Part shown: positions 1 through 9,056 of the stretch, piece by piece
Layout: each line of letters begins with the position of its first letter
Position numbering within the stretch: the stretch's first letter is position 1
Assembly (NCBI GenBank): GCA_963665215.2
Contig: CAXXWW010000005.1
Location: forward strand, 1 to 64,000
Reading direction: 5' to 3'
Length of the DNA stretch: 64,000 bases
Source of the DNA: G963665215 sp963665215
Lineage (GTDB): Bacteria > Chloroflexota > Dehalococcoidia > Lucifugimonadales > CAUZJF01
Notes under the pieces: model-generated
Seen by the model: the letters and a program-made list of their open reading frames with translations, nothing else
What the model was told of the DNA's origin: nothing
Database searches by the model: none
Program-made: the position numbers and the translations under genes

Positions 1-471
1 GATGAAGCCGTACTCTACCTTGATCGGGGGGCCGCTTATGTAGGTCTCGCCGAGTTCCAGCGGGCCATCGAGGACTACGATACGGCCGTCAGGCTTGAGC
101 CGGATAACGACAGGGCCTACTCCGACCGGGGCATCGCTTACGCGAGTGCCGGTGAATATCGGCGCGCCATAGAGGACTTCGATCAGGCAATAAAGCTTAA
201 CCGCTTCGACCCAAGAGCGTTTACGAACCGGGGACTCACCTATGTGAACCTGGGCGAATATCAGACGGCGACAGAAGACTATGACGCAGCCATCGCACTT
301 GGCCCCAACAACCCCGTTCCGTACCTGAACCGGGCGATCGTGTACGCTCTCCTGGGTAGGGACGATGACGCCAAGAACGACATCGACCGCGCGGTGGACT
401 TCGGGATGGACCGGGGTCTCGTAGAGTCGAGGATTGCGAGAGCGACAGGGCAGCAGGGGGGTGACCGGTAG
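1..471 (+). CDS. TPR-repeat protein, C-terminal part (5' end outside window)
   Basis: The reading frame is open from base 1 to a TAG at 469-471, so this is the C-terminal part (about 156 residues) of a longer protein. It consists of about four consecutive tetratricopeptide repeats with the usual spacing of 34 residues and the pattern 'A..NRG..Y...GEY..A..DYD.AI.L.P': G-Y/A at helix A, GEYRRAIEDFD and GEYQTATEDYD at helix B, and prolines at repeat ends. TPR arrays are protein-binding scaffolds; no catalytic domain is visible in this part. The last repeat is degenerate and ends in a short basic tail. Partner and cell location cannot be told without the N-terminus. Confidence 0.85.
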   Translation, partial: DEAVLYLDRGAAYVGLAEFQRAIEDYDTAVRLEPDNDRAYSDRGIAYASAGEYRRAIEDFDQAIKLNRFDPRAFTNRGLTYVNLGEYQTATEDYDAAIALGPNNPVPYLNRAIVYALLGRDDDAKNDIDRAVDFGMDRGLVESRIARATGQQGGDR

Positions 472-855
472 CAGGCCGCTGGTTTAGACCATGTCTCTAT
501 TCGATGGCCAAGGCGCTCCGCCCCCATCGGTGTGGACCGACCCGGTGGCAGGAGTTGCCGCCGAGGCCATGTGACCGCCTTGTGATGGCACGAACTTCTC
601 CATCTTCGATGCCGCATCCATCATGACCCGTTGGAGCCCCGCGTCTCTCTCCTGTGAGTCCTGGAGGCTCTCGATGGGGACAGCGCGCAGGTGGGCGATC
701 TCCGTGGGAAAGTCGGTGAGGATCGCCGGCCCCGACCGTTGGCGGCGTTTATTCTCCGCAACGATCCCCGGACACCATGAGCGCGGCCCCAAGGTTGCGA
801 CCAGTCCCGCTCCCCCTTAGAGACCCCCGATCACGGCCCGGCCCTTGAGCAGCTG
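472..855. other. Stretch without a recognisable gene
   Basis: Several short overlapping open frames exist on both strands (for example 484-792 minus, 623-820 plus), but none has a recognisable family signature, a good ribosome binding site or a neighbour suggesting a transcript. It lies between a TPR gene and a truncated frame next to an IS1380-family element and looks like decayed or non-coding accessory DNA. Confidence 0.4.
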
Positions 856-1026
856 ATGGTGGGTCTGCGCATGGGCTTTGACGGACCGGGCACGGGCACT
901 CCGATTCTAACGGAGCGGCAGGCCTGTGGCGGGACCCGTGCGCTTGCCGAGAACGGCGCCGACGGAATCGTGTATAACAACTGCTTGGAGGCTCCCCGAG
1001 GGTCGATCGAGTGGATCAAGCCACAG
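856..1026 (+). pseudogene. Gene fragment cut by IS1380 copy 1
   Basis: An open frame of about 57 residues runs into the left terminal repeat of the IS element. Its last part, with GADGIVYNN followed by SIEWIKP, reads like folded protein (a barrel-type strand 'GADGIVYNN'), but I do not recognise the family. No credible upstream start is visible. It is best read as a remnant of a gene interrupted by the insertion; the piece right of the element (2721 onward) shows no matching continuation. Confidence 0.3.
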
Positions 1027-2720
1027 CTAAGCCCGAATCCACCGAAGGAGGGCGTCGGGTTAGCGTCCTGAGGCGGCAAGAAGGTGCTCCTGTGCTTCTG
1101 GGATAATGGTTTTGTAGCAAAAAAACGGCCCCGGAAAAGGAGCACCCAGTAGATGCTGCCACGCAACCACCCCGACCGGATCCAAATCACCTTCGACGAC
1201 CGCCGCTTGGTGGCCAATGCCGGGCTGCTCCTTCCGGCCACCCTGGCGCGGCACCTCGGCCTGCCCGAACTCGTCCGGCAGCGCCTCGACCTGGGCGATG
1301 CCCCGGGGCGGGCGAACACGAGCGACAAGATGATGACGCTGGTGGCGTCTGCGCTGGCTGGGGGCGACTGCATTGACGACGCCGATGTGTTGCGCACCTG
1401 CACCCTGGGGGACGGCCTGCACCCTGCGCAGCTTCCGGTGGGGCCACGTCCGTCAACTCGACCGGGTGAGCCGCGAGTTGCTGGCCCGGGCTTGGCAGGC
1501 CGGGGCGGGACCCGGCGACGGGCCCCTGACCATTGACCTGGACTCCACCATCTGCGAGACCTACGGACTGGCCAAGGAGGGAGCGCGCCACCACGGCTAT
1601 ACCGGCAAGCGGGGCTACCACCCGCTGCTGGCCATCGCCGCCGGCACCGGAGACGTGCTGATGTCCCGGCTGCGCGAGGGCCGGGCCAACACCGCCCGCG
1701 GCGCCGCCCACTTCCTGCGGGAGACGGTGGGACGGGTGCGCTACGCCGGGGCCAACGGACGACTCACGCTACGGGCCGACAGCGGGTTCTACACTCATGG
1801 CGTGGTATCCGTCTGCCGCAAGATGGATGTCCGCTTCTCCATCACCATCCGCCAGCACAAAAGCCTGCACAATCTCATCGAGGCGATACCCGAAGATGCC
1901 TGGACGCCGATTCCTTACTGGATGGACGGCGCCGCCGATGTGGCCGAGACCACCTGCACCCCCTTCCAGGCCGAGGCGGACGCCGCGCCGGTACGGCTCA
2001 TCGTCCGGCGGGTGAAGCCGACGCCCGGTTCCCAACTGGCCCTCTTCGCCAAATACAGCTATCATGGCTTCATCACCGACCGGGACGGGGAGTTGCTCGA
2101 ACTGGAGGCTGACCATCGCCGCCACGCCGAGATCGAGAATGCCATACGCGACCTCAAGTACGGCGTCGGGCTGAACCATCTCCCCTCGGGCCGCTTCGCC
2201 GCCAACGGCGCCTGGCTGGCCGTCCAGACGATGGCCCACAACCTGGCCCGCTGGACGGCGCGGATCGGTCTGGGAGAGCGGATAGCCACCACCAAGACCC
2301 TCCGGCGGCGGTTCTTCTCCCTGGCCGGACGGCTCACCCGCTCGGCACGCCGGTTGACCCTGCATCTTCCGGATCGCTGGCCTTGGGCTGAGAAGTTCAG
2401 CCGCGCCTTGGCCCGGCTGCGAGCCATTCCACTCCCGGCCTGACGGCACCGTCGGCGACCGACCCACCCACCGGACAACCGAAGATCCCCGCAGACTCGT
2501 GCCAGCCCGGTCCGAGAGAGTTCCCTGCTGCGTATTCTCTCGCCATCCCGCGCATCGCAGCTCCCGCAGACGGCCATAGGGGCCCCTGTGCGGCGATGAA
2601 GACCGTCCGCCGACCTCCCTACCCCAAATGGAACCCAGGCTATTTCCCCTGTAGCTCCCTCACCCCCCTTCCGCTTTCCTCACGCCGTCCATCGGTGTCC
2701 TTCGGTGGATTCGGGCTTAG
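1027..2720 (+). mobile_element. IS1380-family insertion sequence, copy 1 (damaged)
   Basis: A 23-bp perfect terminal inverted repeat bounds the element: 1027-1049 and 2698-2720, with a core reading GCCCGAATCCACCGAAGGA on the left. It encloses one transposase gene and matches the copy at 50118-51844, which lies in the opposite orientation. No target-site duplication is evident. Relative to the other copy, this one carries a net deletion of some tens of bases near 1397-1437 that breaks the transposase. The two inverted copies are about 49 kb apart, so homologous recombination between them could invert most of this window. Confidence 0.85.
1153..2443 (+). pseudogene. IS1380-family transposase, frameshifted
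   Basis: The gene starts at ATG 1153 and follows the intact copy (441 residues, 50394-51719) for about 80 residues. Near 1397-1437 a short repeated string (CTGCACCCTG twice) replaces the sequence of the intact copy and shifts the frame. The rest, about 325 residues, continues in another frame to 2443. The DDE core is kept in the second part: 'IDLDST', 'LRADSGFY' and the 'EIENAIRDLKYG' region. As it stands it should not make a full transposase, though the intact copy could act on its ends. Confidence 0.85.
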
Positions 2721-3257
2721 AGGGTGTGTGAGAAGTATGTGGAACTGTGGTTCGACAGGCCTGTCTTGAGCTTGCCGAAGGGCTCACCACTATGGTTCGA
2801 TACGGCCTGCGGCCTACTCACCATAAGCGGTATTTGCCCGTTCGCCCCGAGTAGTCCCGACGAGTCGGGACGTATCGAGGGGAGTTTGTCGAAGGGTATG
2901 AAGGGCCGTCTTCACCCACCCTCTTGGCTTAGAGTCCGCCAGGAGTTTCGTCGCGCCACCATCACCTCGGACGCTGGACTCCTGGAATGCCGCGAGCTTG
3001 ATGGGGAGGTCGACGGCATTCGTGAGTGAAACTACCATGGCTCTCGTCGAGGACGGCGCGACACCCACCAGGCGCAAGCCCTCCGTCCGCGACTTGAGGA
3101 ATCCAGGTTTAGTGGTATGGAGAAACGGATTCCCAGGCTCTCTGGATCCCATACGGCTCGGGAAGAGGGTGGGGGGAGGGGTGCCTGGTTTTGGGTGTTA
3201 GGTGTTGGGTTTTTCGGAAGTGGCGCTTTGAGTTAAGGGTCAGGTGGCGGTAGCTGC
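2721..3257. repeat. Intergenic stretch with dispersed repeat (core 2793-2882)
   Basis: No convincing gene lies here. Bases 2793-2882 match, in reverse complement, the intergenic sequence at 19923-20020. Shared blocks include GGTTCGATACGGCCTGCGGC, then CCCGTTCGCCCCGAGTAG, then GACGTATCGAGGG. Just upstream (2752-2785) is a second intergenic motif, 'GACAGGCCTGTCTTGAGC' plus 'TTGCCGAAGGG', with relatives near 9893-9940 and 52085-52125. The remainder up to 3257 holds nothing I can assign. Confidence 0.6.
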
Positions 3258-3272
3258 ATGGCGGAGGGTGAA

Positions 3273-4631
3273 ATGGATGACTCGCGAGATATCGGGTCCC
3301 GGCTGGAGCTGTTTTTGGACGACTGGCTGATCGAGAGGATGGACGGAGTCGCGCTGCGGCTGCATCATCCCGTCCCGCGGGAGGTGGCGCTGGTTCTGGA
3401 CAGGCCCTGGGAGGGCCCCGAGAGCTACGATCCGGTGGTGATGAAGGAGGGGGACTCGTACCGGTTATGGTACCGGGGCGATAATGCGATGCCCGCGCAG
3501 CGCACGGCATACGCGGAGAGCGGAAACGGCATTCACTGGGAACGCCCGACGCTGGGTATCTGCGAGTTCAACGGCTCCCGCGACAACAATATCATCCTCC
3601 AGGGTCCGGACGCCGCCATGGCCCTCTGCGTCTTTAAGGACTCCAATCCGGCGGCTCCTGAGTCCGATCGGTATAAGGCCATGGGGCGCTTGGCCCGCGT
3701 GGTGGGAGAGCGAGATGGGCACCGGACATTCACGTCTCCGGATGGGGTCCACTGGAGGGGGCAGGGCAGCGACCCAGTCCTGGTCGCGCCCGAAGACGGG
3801 ACCATGCCCGTCTTCGATTCGCACACCGTCGCGTTCTGGGACACCAACCTGGGCCATTACGTCGCTTACATGCGCGGTTGGGTGCATCCTCGAACCCGCG
3901 CTATCAGGCGCAGTGTCTCCGACGACTTCCGGACGTGGACGGACCCCGAGTTCATCGATCTTGGCGACTCCCCGTTGGAGCACCTGTACAAGAACTCCTG
4001 CAACCAGTACTTTCGAGCCCCGCACATCTACCTCATGTTCCCAAAGCGCTTCGTGCCCGACCGCAAGTTCGACCCCGATTGGGCAGATAGCGGGATCTCC
4101 GAAGCGGTGTTCATGACCAGCCGCGACGGGGTCCGCTGGGACCGGCGCTTCATGGAGGCCTTCCTGCGGCCCGGTCTGGACCCCGACAACTGGACGGACC
4201 GCAACATGTACATCGGCGTAGGGGTCGTGCCGACTGGACCCGCCGAGATGTCGGTGTACTACATGGAGCACTATAAACGTCCAAGCGTCCGGGTGCGGCG
4301 CGGCTCGCTTCGCATCGACGGCTTCGTCTCGGTCAATGCCCCCTTCGGCGGCGGCGAGCTGGTCACCAGGCCGCTGACGTTCGAGGGAGGAGAGCTGGTC
4401 GTCAACTACTCTACCTCGGTTGTGGGCAGCCTGAGGGTGGAGGTACAGGACCCCGAGGGGCGGCCCATCGACGGTTACCGGCTATCGGAGAGCGCCGAGA
4501 TCTACGGAGACGAGATCGAGCGGGCCGTGGCATGGGCCGGAGGCCACGACGTGGGCCGACTGGCCGGGCGGCCGGTCCGGTTGCGCTTCACCATGAAGGA
4601 GGCAGATCTGTTCTCAATACGGTTTAGGTAG
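3273..4631 (+). CDS. Five-bladed beta-propeller glycosidase-like protein
   Basis: The 452-residue protein begins with 'LELFLDDWLIE', typical of a family of propeller proteins related to GH32/GH43 hydrolases that are common in Planctomycetes and Chloroflexota. Repeating blade motifs follow: 'DSYRLWYRG', 'GIHWERP', 'DGVHWRG', 'RDGVRWDRR', a DG-x-x-W pattern seen in sialidase/GH32-type sheets. A beta-rich C-terminal domain of about 100 residues follows. Start 3273 is chosen over ATG 3258 because GGAGGG lies 5 bases upstream. No signal peptide is visible, so it is probably cytoplasmic. The substrate is unknown; the neighbouring uronate-dehydrogenase-like and isomerase-like genes point to sugar or sugar-acid breakdown. 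Confidence 0.7.
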   Translation: MDDSRDIGSRLELFLDDWLIERMDGVALRLHHPVPREVALVLDRPWEGPESYDPVVMKEGDSYRLWYRGDNAMPAQRTAYAESGNGIHWERPTLGICEFNGSRDNNIILQGPDAAMALCVFKDSNPAAPESDRYKAMGRLARVVGERDGHRTFTSPDGVHWRGQGSDPVLVAPEDGTMPVFDSHTVAFWDTNLGHYVAYMRGWVHPRTRAIRRSVSDDFRTWTDPEFIDLGDSPLEHLYKNSCNQYFRAPHIYLMFPKRFVPDRKFDPDWADSGISEAVFMTSRDGVRWDRRFMEAFLRPGLDPDNWTDRNMYIGVGVVPTGPAEMSVYYMEHYKRPSVRVRRGSLRIDGFVSVNAPFGGGELVTRPLTFEGGELVVNYSTSVVGSLRVEVQDPEGRPIDGYRLSESAEIYGDEIERAVAWAGGHDVGRLAGRPVRLRFTMKEADLFSIRFR

Positions 4632-4785
4632 GGGCGTGGGGCACGGGGTGTTGGGTGTTAGATGTTGGCGGAGGGAGTGGGGCGGAGCGATTATCGAAAT
4701 GAGGCGCGCTCGGATGGATCTGAATAATACCCTCTCGTGACTCTTGGCATATCCGCCCGAATCAGTACGGAAAGGAAGGCCCACA

Positions 4786-5652
4786 TTGGCAGTTCAAAAG
4801 GTCCTGATGACAGGTGCAACAGGCTACATAGCCGGCCAGCTCCTGCCCGAGTTCCGGGACAAATACGACATGGTGTTGATGGACGTCAAAGATGAAACGC
4901 GGGAGGGTGAGCGGGTGGAAGGCGTCGTGATCGCCGACCTGATAGACCCGGACCGCAGCAGGTACGCCCGCCACTTCCAGGGCGTGGACGCGGTGGTGCA
5001 CCTGGGCTACAAGCGCCGCTCCGGCGGCCCCCTCGACAGCTTCTATGACGAGAAGGCGAACGTGGAGATGGCCTACAACATGCTCCGGTCTGCATACGAC
5101 GCTGGAGTGCCTCGCGTCAGTGTGGCGAGCTCCAACCACGCTGCCGACTGGTACGAGAACGCCCTGATCCATGACCGCAAGATTGAGATGCTCGACCCAT
5201 ACAGGCTGCCCCTCTCCGACAATTTCTACGGGTGGGCCAAGGCAACCTACGAGCACATGGGTTTCCTGTTTGCCTGCGGTGCCTTTGGGCGGAAGTTGGG
5301 AGTGGTGATGGTAAGGATTGGCGCGCCGCGAGAACTCGATCGCAAGCTCTATGAAGGCGACCCGGCAAGGTACAAGCGGGACCTCGGCGCCTACGTCAGC
5401 CCGCGCGACCTGACACAGCTCTTCACCAGGTCAATTGAGACGGCGGACATCGAGAACGAGCATGGCATCCCCTGGCAGGTGGTGTACGGCATCAGCAACA
5501 ATGCCCGCGCCTTCTGGTCACTGGCCAACGCCCGTGGGGTGCTCGGCTACCGTCCCCAGGACGACTCCGAGGTCAGATACGCCGACGATATTCGCGGGTT
5601 CCTGGTAGGGGAGGGCGCCAGCGGGGGCGTGGGCAGGGTGGGTCTGTCCTAG
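4786..5652 (+). CDS. NAD-dependent epimerase/dehydratase, uronate-dehydrogenase-like (extended SDR)
   Basis: The Rossmann motif TGATGYIAG lies at the N-terminus and the catalytic YGWAK (YxxxK) near residue 156, with 'SSNHAADWYE' before it. The Ser-Ser-Asn-His context and the later 'RIGAPRELD' and 'YVSPRDLTQL' resemble uronate dehydrogenases, which oxidise hexuronates to aldarolactones with NAD+. Start TTG 4786 is preferred over an upstream in-frame TTG at 4744, because AAGGAAGG sits about 7 bases before it and the protein then opens right at the nucleotide-binding strand. It is co-directional with the flanking sugar genes. Substrate assignment by similarity is tentative; a nucleotide-sugar epimerase is the alternative. 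Confidence 0.75.
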   Translation: MAVQKVLMTGATGYIAGQLLPEFRDKYDMVLMDVKDETREGERVEGVVIADLIDPDRSRYARHFQGVDAVVHLGYKRRSGGPLDSFYDEKANVEMAYNMLRSAYDAGVPRVSVASSNHAADWYENALIHDRKIEMLDPYRLPLSDNFYGWAKATYEHMGFLFACGAFGRKLGVVMVRIGAPRELDRKLYEGDPARYKRDLGAYVSPRDLTQLFTRSIETADIENEHGIPWQVVYGISNNARAFWSLANARGVLGYRPQDDSEVRYADDIRGFLVGEGASGGVGRVGLS

Positions 5653-5863
5653 CGTGACGGTATCTGGCGAGCCTTGGTGGCCCGCTTAGCGGCGTTGGGC
5701 CGCCGTCTGGCCGGCCTTCACCGAGGATGGGGGACATTTGACGGGCGAGGGAGTGAGGCCCAGGCGAGTTGATGTTGGATCGCCCGGCGCAGATAATACT
5801 CAGCGCAATGTCGCTGAACTGAGGGTCCCCAGAGCCATAAACTCGCGTAGGAGGCGAGAGACC

Positions 5864-6241
5864 GTGGACATCCAGAAGGTCGTTTTTATGCTAATGGCGC
5901 AGGACATGGACCGGGCGATCGCGCTCTACTCGGACGTCATCGGCCTGGAGGCGAGGTATCGGTCGCCTAACTGGACAGAGATGGCGTACGGCGACGCAGT
6001 CGTGGCGTTACACGGCGGCGGCGACGGCGAAGTCAAGTCGACGGGGCTGGGATTCACTGTGGCCGACATCGAGGCAGCGTGCCGGGAAGTCAGCGCCGGC
6101 GGCGGCAAGGTGATGAGCGGCCCGTCCGAGCGGCCAGGCGAACCGATCATGCTGGCGCACTTGGCCGATACGGAGGGCAACGGCTTTGAGCTGGCGCAGG
6201 AAGTGCGTTCGTCCGGTCAGACCGCGGGGTATCCGCCATGA
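5864..6241 (+). CDS. VOC (glyoxalase/bleomycin-resistance) family protein
   Basis: This is a 125-residue single-domain protein of the vicinal-oxygen-chelate fold. Evidence is 'DMDRAIALYSDVIGLE' in the first beta-alpha unit, 'GLGFTVADIEAACREV' in the second, and the closing 'HLADTEGNGFELAQ', which carries the usual metal-ligand glutamate. GTG 5864 is taken as start because GGAGG lies 9 bases upstream; a longer reading from 5738 has no homology-like N-terminus. The stop codon overlaps the next gene's ATG (ATGA at 6238-6241), so the two are translationally coupled. It probably acts on a small metabolite of the sugar pathway; the reaction is unknown. Confidence 0.8.
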   Translation: MDIQKVVFMLMAQDMDRAIALYSDVIGLEARYRSPNWTEMAYGDAVVALHGGGDGEVKSTGLGFTVADIEAACREVSAGGGKVMSGPSERPGEPIMLAHLADTEGNGFELAQEVRSSGQTAGYPP

Positions 6242-7152
6242 AGGTCGGGTACGCATTTCGCCGCGATGTCTTCTATCCGTCGCGAGGGGGAATCGCCGAG
6301 CTCTTCACCGGCGGCACCACCGACAGGTACCTGGCCAAGCTAAGGGAGATCGGCTTCGAAGGGGTTGAGCTCAGCCTGGAGACCCTGGCAGACGTGACCG
6401 AGGAAAAGGCCCGAGACCTGGCACGTCGCCTGGAGGGCGCCGGTGTGCCGTGCGTGGCCCTGAGAGGCGGCGGAGACATGGCAGACCCAAAGATCGGTAC
6501 CCAAAATCGCAAGCGCTGGGAGAGGGGTGTCCAAGTAGCGTCCTGGATGGGGGTGCGCATTGTGAACGGGGTGGTCGGCAGGGCTCCCAGAGACCCTAAA
6601 GGCAAGGGCTCAGGAATCGGAGAGACAGTCTCCCAGTTCTCTAGCCGGCAGGCGACCGCGGACGATTACTCACTCAACGCGAAAGCCATCGCGGCGGTGG
6701 CGGACCTGGCGGCGCCCCACGGGGTCAGGCTGGCTGTGGAGGTCCATCAGCAGAGCATCGTCGACAACAGCTGGTCTGCTCTGTACCTCCTGAAGCTGGT
6801 CGACCGAGCGAACTTCGGCATAAACCCGGACCTGGGCAACATCTACTGGGAGTATGACGAACCGGAGGAGACCAGCGAAGACGCCATCATGGCGCTGGCG
6901 CCCCACGCAATCTACTGGCACTGCAAGAACCTGATACGCACCCACGTCCCCAATCTGCGGAGGTCCTTCTTTGCCAGGGTGCCCCTGCCCGACGGTGATG
7001 TTGACTACCGTTTCACCATATCCGCAATGGTGGAGGCCGCATATCAGGGCTATCTGATGGTCGAGGGCGCTCAGGTCGGAGACCAGCTTCATCAGGACCG
7101 ACGCAGCTTCAAATATGTCAAAGAGATTCTCAGTGAACTCCCCGGCGGGTGA
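6238..7152 (+). CDS. Sugar phosphate isomerase/epimerase-like TIM barrel
   Basis: The 304-residue protein has the xylose-isomerase-like/AP-endonuclease-2 barrel. It opens with 'MKVGYAFRR', and metal-binding positions are visible in order: Glu in 'VEVHQQ', Asp in 'GINPDLGN', His in 'YWHCKN', and Glu in 'MVEGAQ' near the C-terminus. Family members isomerise or epimerise ketoses, inositols or sugar acids. It is coupled to the VOC gene by a 4-base overlap and followed after 150 bases by a 2-hydroxyacid dehydrogenase. The two together fit a sugar-acid degradation route, but the substrate cannot be read from sequence. Confidence 0.8.
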   Translation: MKVGYAFRRDVFYPSRGGIAELFTGGTTDRYLAKLREIGFEGVELSLETLADVTEEKARDLARRLEGAGVPCVALRGGGDMADPKIGTQNRKRWERGVQVASWMGVRIVNGVVGRAPRDPKGKGSGIGETVSQFSSRQATADDYSLNAKAIAAVADLAAPHGVRLAVEVHQQSIVDNSWSALYLLKLVDRANFGINPDLGNIYWEYDEPEETSEDAIMALAPHAIYWHCKNLIRTHVPNLRRSFFARVPLPDGDVDYRFTISAMVEAAYQGYLMVEGAQVGDQLHQDRRSFKYVKEILSELPGG

Positions 7153-7302
7153 TGGCTGAGAATCACCGGAGACACCAGCCGCCGGCCCCGCCATCGATAG
7201 AGCGCCACGGACAGCGCCGAGGCAGAATTGGCGCCGCCCGTCCGTCATGGGGGCCCGCGATTGGCGCGGGTGGGCAGAGCAATTTCTGGCATCAGGAGAC
7301 GT

Positions 7303-8262
7303 ATGATGAAGATTGTGATGACCGACATGGTGGAGATCATCGACGAGCTACGGTCCAGCTATCCGGAGGTGACCTTCGAGGTCGCGACCAACGCCGAGGA
7401 GCAGGCGGTCCAGATACGGGACGCAGACGCATACGTGGGGTGGCCGTCTCAGGAGGTCTTCATGGCCAACGAGAGGTTGCGATGGGTCCACGTGGGGTCG
7501 ACTGGCATCGACATGGCTAGGACTCTGGTGCCCGCGCTCAAAGAGAGCGACGTGGTCTTGACCAATACCAGAGGGCCCCATGCGAACCCCATGGCGGACC
7601 ACGCGTTTGGGATGATCCTGAACCTTGCCCGCCCCTTCCCCGTGTTCAGGGACGACCAGCGGGCACGCCGGTGGTCGGGCGGACACAGAGACCGGATGGT
7701 GGACCTGAGCGACCGCAACATCGGTATCCTGGCCCTGGGTGACGTGGGCATGGCCGTGGCGCGGCGGGCCCACGGGTTCGGCATGCACGTTTACGCCGTA
7801 GACAAGCTCCACACGCAGGAGCAGTACGGGCCTCCGGCGATCAAGGAGGTCTGGGGTCTCGACCGGCTCGACGAGATGCTTCGGCTTTCCGACTGGCTGG
7901 TCGTCACGGCACCGCTGACATCGGAAACCCGAGACCTTCTCGACCGCCGCCGTCTGGGTCTGCTGAGACGCGGCTCCTACGTCATAGTGGTCTCCAGAGG
8001 GAACATAGTCAACGAGGCCGCCCTTATCGATCTTCTTCGCTCGGGCCACATCGCGGGGGCCGGGCTGGACGTTACCTCCCAGGAGCCGCTTCCACAGGAC
8101 AGCCCCCTATGGGACATGGAGAACGTGGTCCTGACGCCCCATTGCGCCGCGGCCTCGCCCGACAGGACGGACGCGCAGAGGGAGGTTTTCAAGGAAAACC
8201 TTCGACGCTTCCTGGCCGGTGAGCCGTTCCTGTACGTCTGCGACAAAGCGGCAGGCTTCTAG
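7303..8262 (+). CDS. D-isomer-specific 2-hydroxyacid dehydrogenase
   Basis: A 319-residue NAD(P)-dependent oxidoreductase with the family's catalytic triad: Arg in 'VVSRGNIVNE', Glu in 'TSQEPLP' and His in 'LTPHCAA'. The nucleotide-binding loop reads 'GILALGDVG', so the first glycine of the usual GxGxxG is alanine, a mild but visible departure. Start ATG 7303 follows CAGGAG by 5 bases; the upstream in-frame extension lacks family similarity. Length is typical. It presumably interconverts a 2-keto acid and a D-2-hydroxyacid in the sugar-acid pathway suggested by its neighbours. Confidence 0.85.
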   Translation: MMKIVMTDMVEIIDELRSSYPEVTFEVATNAEEQAVQIRDADAYVGWPSQEVFMANERLRWVHVGSTGIDMARTLVPALKESDVVLTNTRGPHANPMADHAFGMILNLARPFPVFRDDQRARRWSGGHRDRMVDLSDRNIGILALGDVGMAVARRAHGFGMHVYAVDKLHTQEQYGPPAIKEVWGLDRLDEMLRLSDWLVVTAPLTSETRDLLDRRRLGLLRRGSYVIVVSRGNIVNEAALIDLLRSGHIAGAGLDVTSQEPLPQDSPLWDMENVVLTPHCAAASPDRTDAQREVFKENLRRFLAGEPFLYVCDKAAGF

Positions 8263-8434
8263 ACGAGGCCGCCATCGGGTTGGTAGGTACGTCATCGGAA
8301 GGTGAGCTTCAATGACGGAGGAGCACCGTGGGAGCCGGGTCCACGTCTAACATAGACAACGCCCTCGAGGCGTATCAGATGGGGCTGTCGCCCGAGCCGC
8401 GGGCGGAGATGTCAGAATGGGGGGGGAGAGGGGG

Positions 8435-8510
8435 TGGCGTCCCTGACAGGATTCGAACCTGCGACCCGCTGCTTAGAAGGCAGCCGCTCTATCCACTGAG
8501 CTACAGGGAC
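8435..8510 (-). tRNA. tRNA-Arg (anticodon UCU)
   Basis: On the minus strand the 76-nt cloverleaf reads acceptor GTCCCTG paired with CAGGGAC, D-arm with AGCTCAGTGGATAGAGC, anticodon stem GCTGC/GCAGC with loop CTTCTAA (anticodon TCT), T-arm with GGTTCGAATCC, and discriminator G. The CCA end is encoded (plus-strand TGG at 8435-8437). It should decode AGA. A plus-strand open frame covering it is a translation of the tRNA gene, not a protein. Confidence 0.95.
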
Positions 8511-8552
8511 GTGCTATCGCCCCACCAGTGTACCAACGGCGGAACGAAGGGG

Positions 8553-9056
8553 TCAACGAGACCGTCCAGAGTCGCGTGACGTGCGGAGCCGGTGAATAGC
8601 GAAGCGCCCAAGCCGAAGGGTGCTGATGCCGGTAATTTGGACGCCCTCGACGTCGGCCAGGGTCGTGTAGCGCTGCTGGACCATGCTACCTATGGGCCGT
8701 CCCAGCAACGTTGAGACGAGGATCGCGGTCATCGCGGCCGGCATGCGTTGGAGGCGGCCCTTAGACCTCCCCAGGATGATTCCCGACAGTACGCCTGCCA
8801 GGAGAGCCCCGACCACCAGGTTGGTGCCGCAGTATGGTGACACCGCTAGCTCGCGCTCGCCGGCCTGCATCCTGTGCAGCGCCTCGTCGGCCGCGGACCT
8901 GACGTCCTCCACAGCTAGATACCCATATATGAGGAACCCGCCGGGGGTCGCATTCCCCGCCAGGGGAGTGCGCGCTCCCCTTTCCAAGAGCACCGCGACG
9001 GTACCGTGCTCGATGGCATGATTTTGTCGGGTCCTTTTGACTATCTCGAGGCCCAC
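8553..9056 (-). CDS. Small membrane protein, DUF6391-like
   Basis: A 167-residue protein starting at GTG 9056, preceded by GGAGG. The N-terminal 'RTRQNHAIEHGTVAVLL' with paired histidines and glutamate resembles the DUF6391 family found in Chloroflexota and Cyanobacteria. A central stretch, 'LVVGALLAGVLSGIILG', and a later hydrophobic one, 'MTAILVSTLLGRPIG', are probable membrane segments. 'SPYCGTNLV' lies just before the first. The C-terminus is basic. Function is unknown in the family. It faces the tRNA gene and looks monocistronic. Confidence 0.6.
   Translation of the reverse strand: MGLEIVKRTRQNHAIEHGTVAVLLERGARTPLAGNATPGGFLIYGYLAVEDVRSAADEALHRMQAGERELAVSPYCGTNLVVGALLAGVLSGIILGRSKGRLQRMPAAMTAILVSTLLGRPIGSMVQQRYTTLADVEGVQITGISTLRLGRFAIHRLRTSRDSGRSR

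Noticed and set aside
484..792. 102-residue minus-strand open frame near the window start
   Set aside because: No ribosome binding site or recognisable fold; competing frames of equal quality exist.
8328..8579. Open frame containing 'DRIRTCDPLLRRQPLYPLSYRD'-like text
   Set aside because: This is the well-known translation of a tRNA-Arg gene on the opposite strand, not a protein.
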